The notes beneath the pieces were generated by a model, which saw nothing but the letters and a program-made list of their open reading frames with translations, searched no databases and was not told the origin of the DNA. Of a stretch of DNA of 64,000 bases, positions 42,601-50,517 are shown in pieces. Position numbers and translations under genes: made by a program. This DNA is from CAIKBL01 sp964555355 (GTDB lineage: Bacteria > Pseudomonadota > Gammaproteobacteria > Ga0077536). The stretch's first letter is position 1. Every line of letters begins with the position of its first letter. The DNA lies in the NCBI GenBank assembly GCA_964555355.1, contig CAZKRY010000016.1, positions 1 through 64,000 on the forward strand, read 5' to 3'.

Positions 42601-43842
42601 TTAATGCCCAACGGCGGCAGCGCCCTTTTCGCCCAGCATCGTCATGCGCGCAAAGCGTTCCATGCCGAAATTTGCGATCAATTCATGGTTGGTATCGTGG
42701 GCAACGGTATACGCCATCGTCTCCCCGCACACGGGGGTCGCCTTGAAGCCCCACGTGCCCCAACCGGCATCTAGGTAAAACCCTCGCACTGCGGTCACGC
42801 CCATCACCGGCGCGAAATCCGGCGTCATATCGGCCATGCCGGCCCATTGGCGATTGATTTTGACGCCGGCCAAAAACGGGAATAAATCAAGCATCTGATC
42901 GGCGAGCGAGGTGACAAATTCCAGCGACGATCGCGTCGAATGGAGCTCGGCCGGATCGACTGCGGCGCCCATGACCAGTTCGCCCCGTGCCGACTGACTG
43001 ACGTACACATGTAAACTGCCGGAGACGATGATCGTATCGAGCCAGGGCTTCATTGGCTCGGTGACACAGGCCTGCAGCGGCACGATGTCGACCGGACTCG
43101 GCAACCCAGCCATCTTTAACGTGCTGGGCGTACTGCCGGCCACTGCCGATAACACCTTTTCCGTCGCGATGCGTCCGCGATTGGTCATGACCGCTTGCAC
43201 TTGATCGTTCGCGATTTCGATTCCGGTGACTTCGGTGTGCTGAAAGATTTCAACACCAAGCCGCGAGGCGCCGCGTGCATAACCCCAGGCGACGGCATCG
43301 TGGCGGACAATGGAACCCGGCGCGTGGTATAGCGCGCCCACCACCGCATGCTGTCCGCCGCAGCTTAGATCGAGTTCGGGGCAGGCTTGCTTGACTTCAT
43401 CCGGCCCAACCAGTCGGCTGTCGATGCCGTAATGGCGATTGACTTCCGCCCGCCACCGCGCGGTGCGCAGCGTGGATTCGTTATGCGCGAGCGTAAAGTG
43501 CCCGCGCGTACTATAAAAAAGGTTGATATCGAGCGCCTCGGCAAGACCTTCGAACAAGCGCACGCTGCGATCGTAGAACTTGACGCCTTCCGGTGTCAGA
43601 TAGTTGGAACGGACGATGGTGGTGTTACGCCCGGTATTGCCGCCGCCGAGATAGCCCTTATCGAGGACGGCGATACGGCGGATCCCATGTTGGTGCGCTA
43701 GATAATAGGCCGCCGCGAGGCCGTGGCCGCCAGCGCCGATAATGACCACATCGTAACTTGGCTTGAGCGCGATTGGGGTGTTAAACCAGCGTGGCTCAGC
43801 GTAATCGCGTTTGAGCGCATAGCGCAGTAACCGCCGCGACAT
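42601..43842 (-). CDS. mgdA: N-methylglutamate dehydrogenase subunit A (SoxB-like beta)
   Basis: A 413-residue FAD/FMN-containing beta subunit. The nucleotide-binding motif is VVIIGAGGHGLAAAYYLAHQHGIRRIAVLDKGYLGGGNTGRN, and the C-terminus shows RQWAGMADMTPDFAPVMGVTAVRGFYLDAGWGTWGFKATPVCG, typical of the sarcosine oxidase beta subunits. It carries the amine-oxidising active site. It is the first gene of the operon, behind a 425-bp leader with a large hairpin. MgdA and SoxB cannot be told apart from the sequence alone; the glutamate-type genes downstream favour MgdA. Confidence 0.87.
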   Translation of the reverse strand: MSRRLLRYALKRDYAEPRWFNTPIALKPSYDVVIIGAGGHGLAAAYYLAHQHGIRRIAVLDKGYLGGGNTGRNTTIVRSNYLTPEGVKFYDRSVRLFEGLAEALDINLFYSTRGHFTLAHNESTLRTARWRAEVNRHYGIDSRLVGPDEVKQACPELDLSCGGQHAVVGALYHAPGSIVRHDAVAWGYARGASRLGVEIFQHTEVTGIEIANDQVQAVMTNRGRIATEKVLSAVAGSTPSTLKMAGLPSPVDIVPLQACVTEPMKPWLDTIIVSGSLHVYVSQSARGELVMGAAVDPAELHSTRSSLEFVTSLADQMLDLFPFLAGVKINRQWAGMADMTPDFAPVMGVTAVRGFYLDAGWGTWGFKATPVCGETMAYTVAHDTNHELIANFGMERFARMTMLGEKGAAAVGH

Positions 43843-44267
43843 CGCCGCTTAGAACAAGATCACTCTCATGCAACTATTATTACTTCTGTGCAACTCGCCG
43901 ACAAGCACTGTTAGTCTAAGGAAGCTCTGCATCAGTGCAGAGCTTCCTGCGGCACATGGACGTGCGGCCAAAAGCGTTTCCCTAACATAGTCGTCAGGCG
44001 CCTGCCGCGCGCGGGATCCCTCGCTGCACCGAAGATCCGAACCGATACGCGGCAGGCACCTCACGTGGGTGAGCGACGATTGAACCTGCAACGCCGCGTT
44101 TGACTTCAAACATTGCAACCTCGATGCCAAGGTTGACGCGCCCGCGCTAACTCACTGTTACTTTGGCATAAATCACGCAACCAAGAGATTTCAACGGGAT
44201 TAAACGAGGGCACGGCGCGCACAAATTGCGCGCCAAGTGCGCCGCTTGCACACTTATGCGGCGCGAT
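43843..44267 (-). promoter_or_regulatory. Leader region of the amine operon with 12-bp hairpin
   Basis: A 425-bp space upstream of mgdA with no supported gene (the 93-residue frame within it, 43849-44130, is not gene-like). It carries the inverted repeat AGGAAGCTCTGC (43919-43930) / GCAGAGCTTCCT (43937-43948), with a 6-base loop, 77 bases before the mgdA start. No T-tract follows on either strand, so an operator or regulatory RNA element is as likely as a terminator of the preceding amidotransferase gene. Near 44210-44270 the sequence is rich in GCGC palindromes without a clear pattern. Confidence 0.6.
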
Positions 44268-45002
44268 TCATGTGCCGAACCCGCTCAGTCGTTTCCAGTT
44301 ATCGTAGATACGCCGCGCGTGCGCGTTAAAGGTGGGCATTTCACGTTGCGCGCGGTTCATCAACGCTTGCGCGCCGTCAGGACCTAAGATGCGCCGCAGA
44401 CTATCGGCATATTCGGGGATCGCCGCCCAATCCGTCACCGTGCTCGAAGTTATCTCCACATGAAACTGCATCGAAAACGCATGCGTCCCAACCGCCATCG
44501 CCTGAATCGCGCAGGCTGCGGAGTGCGCGAGTACCGTGGCTTGCGCCGGCGCGCGCTTGACCTCGGCGCCATGCCATTGCAGTACATCGATTGCTGACGG
44601 AACGCCTGCCAAAAACGAATGGCGCGTGCCGGCTTCGTTCAATTCGACTGGGAGAATACCTACCTCGCTCTGTGCCGCCAAGCCGCATTCACCGCCGAGC
44701 GCATCACCGAGTAATTGATGGCCAAGACAGAATCCCAGATACGGGAGTTTGCGGTCCATGACCGCCTCGCGGATCGCCGCTTTCTCGCCCCTGAGCCATG
44801 GGTGCAAATCTTCCTCCCAGACATCCATCGGTCCGCCCATCACCCATAACGCAGCGTAGTTATCCAGTGCGGGAATAGATTCACCAACGTCCAATTCAAT
44901 CGCGTCAAAGTGATACCCATCGGCCTGCAGAAAATCCCTGAACACGCCCGGATGCTCCACATCCACGTGTTGAAAAACTAAAACTCGCTTCGTCTGACTC
45001 AT
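44268..45002 (-). CDS. Class I glutamine amidotransferase (GMP synthase-like)
   Basis: A 244-residue stand-alone type 1 amidotransferase. The catalytic Cys is Cys92 in YLGFCLGHQLLG, the His lies in FSMQFHVE followed by its Glu, and ALWVMGGPMDVWEED matches the oxyanion/glutamine-binding region. No synthetase domain is attached. Family members act on gamma-glutamyl compounds or feed ammonia to partners. It lies just upstream of the mgd-gmaS-mgs operon on the same strand and could process a gamma-glutamyl intermediate, an inference only. It is divergent from the luciferase-like monooxygenase gene. Confidence 0.83.
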   Translation of the reverse strand: MSQTKRVLVFQHVDVEHPGVFRDFLQADGYHFDAIELDVGESIPALDNYAALWVMGGPMDVWEEDLHPWLRGEKAAIREAVMDRKLPYLGFCLGHQLLGDALGGECGLAAQSEVGILPVELNEAGTRHSFLAGVPSAIDVLQWHGAEVKRAPAQATVLAHSAACAIQAMAVGTHAFSMQFHVEITSSTVTDWAAIPEYADSLRRILGPDGAQALMNRAQREMPTFNAHARRIYDNWKRLSGFGT

Positions 45003-45139
45003 TTGTCATGCCTCCGCGCTTTCGCACTAGCGCACAGTGAATTGTGATTTCAATCGACGCCAATTGCCATCTCGAGCCGGCTGGCGGATGCGGTGATACA
45101 TCCGGTACGCTTGCAAAATATCATTGGCGAGTATTCCGC

Positions 45140-46078
45140 ATGAAGCTATCGCGCCACGGCGTTTTTATGTTCACCGAAGGCATCCATGCCAGTGATCTTG
45201 CGCGCATCGTGCAAGATATTGAACGCATGGGGTACGGCGCCGTGTGGTTTCCGGAAGCGATTGGCCGTGAAGCCTTGACCACCGCGGCGTTTATTTTGAA
45301 TCACACTACCTCGCTGATTGCGGCGACCGGCATTGTCAGCGTCTATGGACGCGATCCGATGGTAGCCGCAATGGCGCAACAAACCTTGACGGAGATGTCG
45401 GGCGGCCGATTTTTGTTGGGGCTTGGGGTGTCGCACAGCATGTTCGTCGAACCGCGCGGCTACACCTACGGTAAGCCGCTCGTGACCATGCGCAATTACG
45501 TCGCAACGTTACGGCAATGTCACACCACGATTTCGGTGACAAAAAATTTAGCGCTCGAAGGCTTATCACCTCAGGCGGTTGGCAAAGGAGAATTTGGCGC
45601 CATCACCAATGACCTAGGCGAAATGCCGCTTGTGCTGGCCGCGCTTGGACCGAAAATGAACGCGCTTGCCGCGGAAATCGCACAAGGTTCACACCCGTAT
45701 AACACAACGCCGGAGCACACGCGTCGCACACGTGAACAAATCGGCCCGCATGCCTGGCTCTGCCCGATGCAGCGTGTGTGTCTCATGACCGATGCGCGCC
45801 GGGCGCGGCAACTCGGGCGGCATATTCTCGCGCTGTATCTGGCGTTGCCTAACTACCGCAATATGCTGCTGACCTGCGGTTTCACCGAAAAAGACTTTGA
45901 CAACGGGGGAAGTGATCGCTTGATCGACCCATTACTCGGTTGGGGTGACGCGGCGCGCATCAGAGCTTATGTCGAGGCGCATCTACTCGCCGGCGCGACT
46001 CAGGTCTGTGTGCAAGCGATCGATCCCGACGATCCGACGCGCCCCTGCATGAAGGCACTGCAAGTACTGATGGAATAG
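45140..46078 (+). CDS. Luciferase-like (LLM-class) flavin/F420 oxidoreductase
   Basis: A 312-residue LLM-fold protein: MGYGAVWFPEAIGREALTTAAFIL, LIAATGIVSVYGRDPMVAAMAQQTLTEMSGGRFLLGLGVSH. The pattern fits the F420-dependent branch often annotated in actinobacteria. FMN is the alternative cofactor. The ATG at 45140 is chosen on the standard N-terminus MKLSRHGVF; a longer frame from 45044 has no family support. Its substrate is unknown. It is followed by a composite repeat and the convergent desaturase. Confidence 0.82.
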   Translation: MKLSRHGVFMFTEGIHASDLARIVQDIERMGYGAVWFPEAIGREALTTAAFILNHTTSLIAATGIVSVYGRDPMVAAMAQQTLTEMSGGRFLLGLGVSHSMFVEPRGYTYGKPLVTMRNYVATLRQCHTTISVTKNLALEGLSPQAVGKGEFGAITNDLGEMPLVLAALGPKMNALAAEIAQGSHPYNTTPEHTRRTREQIGPHAWLCPMQRVCLMTDARRARQLGRHILALYLALPNYRNMLLTCGFTEKDFDNGGSDRLIDPLLGWGDAARIRAYVEAHLLAGATQVCVQAIDPDDPTRPCMKALQVLME

Positions 46079-46121
46079 CAGGCAGAGTAAGGATGTTGGC
46101 GCAATGCGCGTGGATACGCCG

Positions 46122-46248
46122 CCCCTCACCCTGCGCTTCGCGCCGGCCTCTCCCGGTGGGAGAGGCGAATAGCGTGCTTTCCTTCATGCGTGGTAGGCGC
46201 GAATAGCTCACACCCTCTCCCACTTGCGGGAGAGGGCAGGGTGAGGGT
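46122..46248. repeat. Composite CTCTCCC/GGGAGAGG repeat, copy 5
   Basis: Between the convergent LLM and desaturase genes. It shows CCCCTCACCCTGCGCTTCGC and CTCTCCC-GGT-GGGAGAGG near 46148-46165, and CCCTCTCCCAC-TTG-CGGGAGAGGG with GTGAGGGT near 46212-46248. Its first module is in the reverse orientation compared with copy 4. Confidence 0.78.
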
Positions 46249-46250
46249 CT

Positions 46251-47243
46251 TCACGACTGCGAGAACCCCTCTCCAAACGTCCCCACCGCGCGTTCGCGTC
46301 GTCCACCCGAATCTCCGCCGGCAGTCGTCACATCCTTCAATACCTGCCAATAGCCGAACGACGTCGCCATCTTGGGTCCATGGCCATTCAACAACAGATA
46401 TTCGCGTAATCGCGCTAGGCGAAAACACGGCACCCACATCAGTAGATGATGCTCGGTGTGATAGTTCACCCAATAGGGTGCGAATAGTGCGCGTTCGATC
46501 CCACTGACGATGGTGGTGCGCGCGTTTTGAAACGGATCGTCGCGATCCGCGACCACCGCATGCTCGGCGATATTCCGGATGCGCAACACAAATTGTTGCC
46601 ACGTTAACGCGGGCACCAGCCATAACGTGAAATAAAAATGCCAATACCCAACGAGCGTGAGTAGCAACAACAGACCGGCGTTCACCGCGATTTGACGGCC
46701 GAGCTTTTCGCGGACGCGCGCAAGGCGCACCGGCCATGGAAGGTCCGCGGGGCCGAGTGCCGCGCGAAGTTGATCGCGCCGTTGGGCAAATCCCGTGCGG
46801 CCGACCAAATCGCGAACCAGCTTGCGGCGCAGGCTCGCGCGCGAGATCGGATAGTGACCGGTCAACACCAGATCCGGATCGTCGGCTTGCATTGTGCGCG
46901 CGTGGTGTTGCAAGTGGTAGCGCCGGTATTGGCCGGTCTCGGCGAGCATCGGGAAGGCGCAAAAATATTGACTTAATAGATCATTCAGCCAACGCGTGCG
47001 GGCCAGCATCCCGTGTGCGCCATCGTGCATCAGGATCAACAAACCTAGTTGGCGCGAGCCTATTAACATGACCGCTACCAGATACGTGAGTGGATTAGGC
47101 AGGAACGCGACCAGCATCATACTGCCGGCGATCACAAGCCACGCGTGCGCGACAAGTCCCATCCCCCACGCATCGGCGCGCCGACGCACCTCCGCCAGCT
47201 GGAAGGTGGTTAGCAGGGCCGTCGCCGCGGGCGCGGATTTCAT
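46251..47243 (-). CDS. Membrane fatty acid desaturase
   Basis: A 330-residue integral membrane desaturase with three histidine boxes for a di-iron centre: MHDGAHG (HxxxH), YHLQHHARTM (HxxHH), NYHTEHHLL (HxxHH). Several hydrophobic segments surround them, for example VAHAWLVIAGSMMLVAFLPNPLTYLVAVML. The substrate may be a fatty acyl chain or a carotenoid-type ketolase-like molecule; the family covers both. The 3' end overlaps the composite repeat boundary. It is upstream of nothing else on its strand within 170 bp. Confidence 0.85.
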   Translation of the reverse strand: MKSAPAATALLTTFQLAEVRRRADAWGMGLVAHAWLVIAGSMMLVAFLPNPLTYLVAVMLIGSRQLGLLILMHDGAHGMLARTRWLNDLLSQYFCAFPMLAETGQYRRYHLQHHARTMQADDPDLVLTGHYPISRASLRRKLVRDLVGRTGFAQRRDQLRAALGPADLPWPVRLARVREKLGRQIAVNAGLLLLLTLVGYWHFYFTLWLVPALTWQQFVLRIRNIAEHAVVADRDDPFQNARTTIVSGIERALFAPYWVNYHTEHHLLMWVPCFRLARLREYLLLNGHGPKMATSFGYWQVLKDVTTAGGDSGGRRERAVGTFGEGFSQS

Positions 47244-47285
47244 CGTTGCGTGAACCTCATCTTGTCGCTATAGCGCAGCATCAAT

Positions 47286-47759
47286 TCATGCGAAGTCAGC
47301 CAGCCAACGCTCGATCCCCGCAAGTCCGTCGGCCGCCCACCAACCAACGCCGCCCCAGGAGAACCGCAGCATCGTCGGTTCGTCTTTGAACATCGGAATC
47401 GTTCGATATTGTGGATACTTATGCGCGAGCGCGGCTTCCGCCGGCAGCCAATCCGGGTGTTTCCCGGTAATGATCTCGGCTGTCGCTTTCAGCCGCACCC
47501 ACCACAGGTCACGCCAGTCATCCGCGTAATAGTCGAGTACCAACATCACGCGCGGCGCGCGTTCGAGTCTTGCGAGGCGTCCAAGCTGGCCGGCAGGGCC
47601 CTTCGGCTTACCGTCGATCGGAGACCATAGACTTGCCGCCACGCGTGCGAACACAATCGGCAACGCCTCCGGCTCATCATCGAGATCACGCAACGCCAGC
47701 CGTGCGATCGGCATGCAATCGAGCACCGCTTCAAAGACGTCGGCCGGTAGGGCTTTCAT
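47286..47759 (-). CDS. PPOX-class (pyridoxamine phosphate oxidase-fold) protein
   Basis: A 157-residue split-barrel flavin/F420-binding protein, with ARLALRDLDDEPEALPIVFA, SLWSPIDGKPKGPAGQLGRLARLERAPRVMLVLDYYADDWRDLWWVRLKATAEI. The KP..GPAGQLGRLARLE block fits the TIGR03668-type PPOX family associated with F420. The ATG at 47759 is chosen; a TTG at 47765 would add two residues. It lies 6 bp after the EthD-domain gene and was probably co-transcribed with it. Confidence 0.78.
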   Translation of the reverse strand: MKALPADVFEAVLDCMPIARLALRDLDDEPEALPIVFARVAASLWSPIDGKPKGPAGQLGRLARLERAPRVMLVLDYYADDWRDLWWVRLKATAEIITGKHPDWLPAEAALAHKYPQYRTIPMFKDEPTMLRFSWGGVGWWAADGLAGIERWLADFA

Positions 47760-47765
47760 CGTCAA

Positions 47766-48434
47766 TTACGCAACGATCACGCGTTCGCGGGTGATGACAA
47801 AATCGAGCGGCTCAACCACGAAGTTGTGCTCATCCGCGCGCGTGCGTGCGTATTCCCCCGTGAGCGCGGATTGTCGCATCGCCTGCGTATCCGTGAACCA
47901 AGTCAACGCCACGCCATCGAGAACCGGTTGAAGCCCGTCGCGATACGCGCCGAGCCGCGTGTGGCTTTGCACATACCGTAGTACCTGTGGGATCGCGCCG
48001 CCGAGTGGCCCGTGGGTCTCTATCCAATACTGATGGAACGCATGCGGTGCGAGATCGGGTCGTTTGCGCACCAATTCGACGTTTTTGACGCCGTCACCGG
48101 GCTGCGGGCCATCCTTGATCACGACATCCTCCGTAATGATTTCGCGACGCGTGGATACGTCGATGAAATTGGGTTCGTCCGCCAACACCGCGCGCAGTTC
48201 AGGCGAGCGCTGTAAGTCGCGCAGCGCTTGCGTATCGTCGAACCACAGCTCGGCCAATCCGTCGCAGACAGGCTCGCCTTTGCGATAGGCGCCAGGAAGT
48301 GTCTGCGACTGCACGTATCGCCGCAATCCCGGTAAGCGCACGACAATCGCGGCGTGACGATCAATCCAATGGCGCTCGAAATCGGCGAGCGCCATGCCGG
48401 CGCGCCGCTTGATAATCGTGACGATTTTCAGCAT
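47766..48434 (-). CDS. Tandem EthD-domain protein
   Basis: A 222-residue protein made of two ferredoxin-like EthD repeats, the first about residues 1-100 (IVTIIKRRAGMALADFERHWIDRHAAIVVRLPGLRRYVQSQTLPG) and the second about 118-215 (FHQYWIETHGPLGGAIPQVLRYVQSHTRLG). Single EthD domains are accessory subunits or small enzymes in degradation of ethers and aromatic compounds. Two in tandem form an intramolecular dimer. It lies between the CoA-transferase gene (9 bp) and the PPOX gene, so the three probably share an operon. Confidence 0.85.
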   Translation of the reverse strand: MLKIVTIIKRRAGMALADFERHWIDRHAAIVVRLPGLRRYVQSQTLPGAYRKGEPVCDGLAELWFDDTQALRDLQRSPELRAVLADEPNFIDVSTRREIITEDVVIKDGPQPGDGVKNVELVRKRPDLAPHAFHQYWIETHGPLGGAIPQVLRYVQSHTRLGAYRDGLQPVLDGVALTWFTDTQAMRQSALTGEYARTRADEHNFVVEPLDFVITRERVIVA

Positions 48435-48443
48435 GACCTTCCT

Positions 48444-49688
48444 TTATCTCAGGCTATTGGCAAGTTCGTCTCTGAAGTCAGGATGGGCGATCGCAATTAG
48501 CGCTTCCGCGCGCGCCCAAAGGTCCCGACCTTTCAAGCGCGCCACGCCGTACTCCGTTACCACGCAGTCGACTGCAAAGCGCGGCGTTGTCACCGGCGCG
48601 CCCGCGGCAAGTCGCGCTACAATTTTAGAGTGCTTACCATCCTCGGTTGTCGAAGGCATGGCGATGACCGAAACGCCACCGTCGCTCTGTGCCGCCGCCT
48701 CGACGTAATCCATGCTGCCGCCAACGCCGCTGATCGGTACCGCGCCTAACGTCTCGCCATTACTCTGTCCTTGCAGATCGATCTCGATCGCGGAGTTGAT
48801 TGAAATAAAGCGCGGCAAGGCGGCCAGCCGCGCCACATTATGCGTATCGCGTAGCGGCGCCATCTTGAGGCGCGGTTCTTCGCCGCAAAATTGATAAAAC
48901 TCCGTCACCCCCGCCAACTCGCCGGCGATAACCGTTGGATCGTGCCTGACGGACGCAAAAAATTGCTGTAACCCGCTCGTTAGCAGTCCCGAAAATAAAT
49001 TGATCCCGGGCATCTCGCCAAGCCGCGCGAGCACGCGGTCTGGCACCGCACCGACTCCGAGTTGCACCCAACTATTGGCTGGCACCAGGCTCAGTACATG
49101 CTCGACGATCGCCTGATCCCGCTCCTTGGCAGGTGGCGTGCGATAGGTACTGAGCGGCGTTGCGCCCTCCACCGCCCAGGTAATCTGCGCGAGCGGCACG
49201 CGGCTTTGCCCACCGGTCACCGGCATGTTGGGATTGAACTCGGCAATGACGGTCTGTGCGTTCGCAATGAAATCCAAATTGGCACCGACCGAGATCCCAA
49301 GGCTGACCGTGCCATCGGGCAATGGGTTTGACGTTTGCACGATGACAACATCGGGCTTAATCGGGCCCTGCCGACAAACCACCCGATTCAGATCACCAAG
49401 CCGAATCGGCACGAAGCCTACTTTTTTAGGGTCATTCTCCTTAAAAAGCGCACGTAAGGCAGCGGACGCCTGCCAGGTCACCAAACGATAATTCGTCCCC
49501 AGCCCGCGTTGCAAATACCCGTAACGCCCAAAGCTGAATCCGGCGTACAGCGTGAGGCCCGTGAAGCGATCGACATTCGCGACAAAGGCCTCATACAACC
49601 CGTGTGGCTCGATACAGCCGCCCGGCATAATGACGTTGGCATGATTAGGAATGGTTTCGATTGCTTGCGTCGCGCTGACCAGTTTCAT
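48444..49688 (-). CDS. Acetyl-CoA hydrolase/CoA-transferase family protein
   Basis: A 414-residue class I CoA-transferase homologue of the acetyl-CoA hydrolase/4-hydroxybutyrate CoA-transferase group. The two Rossmann-like halves are visible: VIMPGGCIEPHGLYEAFVANV and DVVIVQTSNPLPDGTVSLGISVGA in the N-terminal half, VQLGVGAVPDRVLARLGEM and SINSAIEIDLQGQSN with the putative catalytic glutamate, then ISGVGGSMDYVEAA and VTEYGVARLKGRDLWARAEALIAIAHPDFR at the end. It transfers CoA between short acyl groups. The first gene of the three-gene unit with EthD and PPOX, substrate unknown. Confidence 0.87.
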   Translation of the reverse strand: MKLVSATQAIETIPNHANVIMPGGCIEPHGLYEAFVANVDRFTGLTLYAGFSFGRYGYLQRGLGTNYRLVTWQASAALRALFKENDPKKVGFVPIRLGDLNRVVCRQGPIKPDVVIVQTSNPLPDGTVSLGISVGANLDFIANAQTVIAEFNPNMPVTGGQSRVPLAQITWAVEGATPLSTYRTPPAKERDQAIVEHVLSLVPANSWVQLGVGAVPDRVLARLGEMPGINLFSGLLTSGLQQFFASVRHDPTVIAGELAGVTEFYQFCGEEPRLKMAPLRDTHNVARLAALPRFISINSAIEIDLQGQSNGETLGAVPISGVGGSMDYVEAAAQSDGGVSVIAMPSTTEDGKHSKIVARLAAGAPVTTPRFAVDCVVTEYGVARLKGRDLWARAEALIAIAHPDFRDELANSLR

Positions 49689-49840
49689 TGGACATCCGTT
49701 AGTAGTGGCGAATAAGTCCGGGAAGGACTCATTGAGAATTCCTTCTAATTGTACTCAAGGACCTCGCCCAAACCACGATGCGCAATTTCGGCGACATTTG
49801 TTGGTAGACTTGCCGACGGATTCACTTAGTTATTTGCGCG

Positions 49841-50464
49841 ATGTTACAAGTTTTTTGCATCTTGGCATTGATTGCCGGCATGCTGGTGCGGCCGGCATCG
49901 GCCGCACCGCCGGATATTTCGGGGCATTGGGCGATCGACGAAGACGCGAGCGACGATCCCGGCGAACGCCTCAAAGGTCTCACGCTGTTGCATAACGCGC
50001 CCAACTCGCGCATCAAGGAAGAACTCAAGCGACAAGGCCAAGTGCGCCGGCAATGGGTGCAACAGGAACTAAACGCCGCACACGCGCGGCGGACTGCCGA
50101 CACCGAAGCGGACGTCGGCAAATTGTCAGATATCCTGCGCGCGAACGCGTTAGCGATCGCGCCGATCGAGGGCGGCTTCGAAGTGACCTACGACTCGGGT
50201 TATGTTCGCCAACTGCGCCCGCGCCCGGGTGGCCCGCGTTACTCCGCAAAAGGCGATGAATTCGTGCTCAACGACATCGGACGTACGATGGTGTATTGGC
50301 GAGGCAACCTGTTGATCTCCGAAACGCTGCTTGCGCCGCGTGGCCTGTTGACCGAGGAGTTCAGTTTAGACGCGGGCAAGCGGCGTCTAAAAGTGCATTC
50401 GGTCATCAAAAATCCCGATTGGCTGCTGAGCGCGGATATCCTGCGCTTTTTCGATCCGCAATAG
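49841..50464 (+). CDS. Exported protein of unknown function
   Basis: A 207-residue protein with a clear signal sequence (MLQVFCILALIAGMLVRPASAA, likely cleaved after residue 21). The mature part begins PPDISGHWAIDEDASDDPGERLKGL, a pattern like other small exported lipocalin-type proteins, and contains TYDSGYVRQLRPRPGG. No family is recognised with confidence. It is convergent with the LolA-like gene. No cysteines or metal-site motifs are obvious in the mature part. Confidence 0.65.
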   Translation: MLQVFCILALIAGMLVRPASAAPPDISGHWAIDEDASDDPGERLKGLTLLHNAPNSRIKEELKRQGQVRRQWVQQELNAAHARRTADTEADVGKLSDILRANALAIAPIEGGFEVTYDSGYVRQLRPRPGGPRYSAKGDEFVLNDIGRTMVYWRGNLLISETLLAPRGLLTEEFSLDAGKRRLKVHSVIKNPDWLLSADILRFFDPQ

Positions 50465-50517
50465 GCGGGTCCCTCACGGCCTTGCCAGGCTCATTGCTTA
50501 TTCAAAATTGGTGGTGG

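Noticed and set aside
43849..44130. A 93-residue minus-strand frame upstream of mgdA
   Set aside because: No family, no convincing ribosome-binding site, Cys/Arg-rich composition, and it spans the leader hairpin.
46126..46962. A 278-residue frame antisense to part of the desaturase
   Set aside because: Arg/Pro-rich and includes the composite repeat, so it is not a gene.
48562..49331. Short frames antisense to the CoA-transferase
   Set aside because: No family, and they lie wholly opposite a well-conserved enzyme gene.
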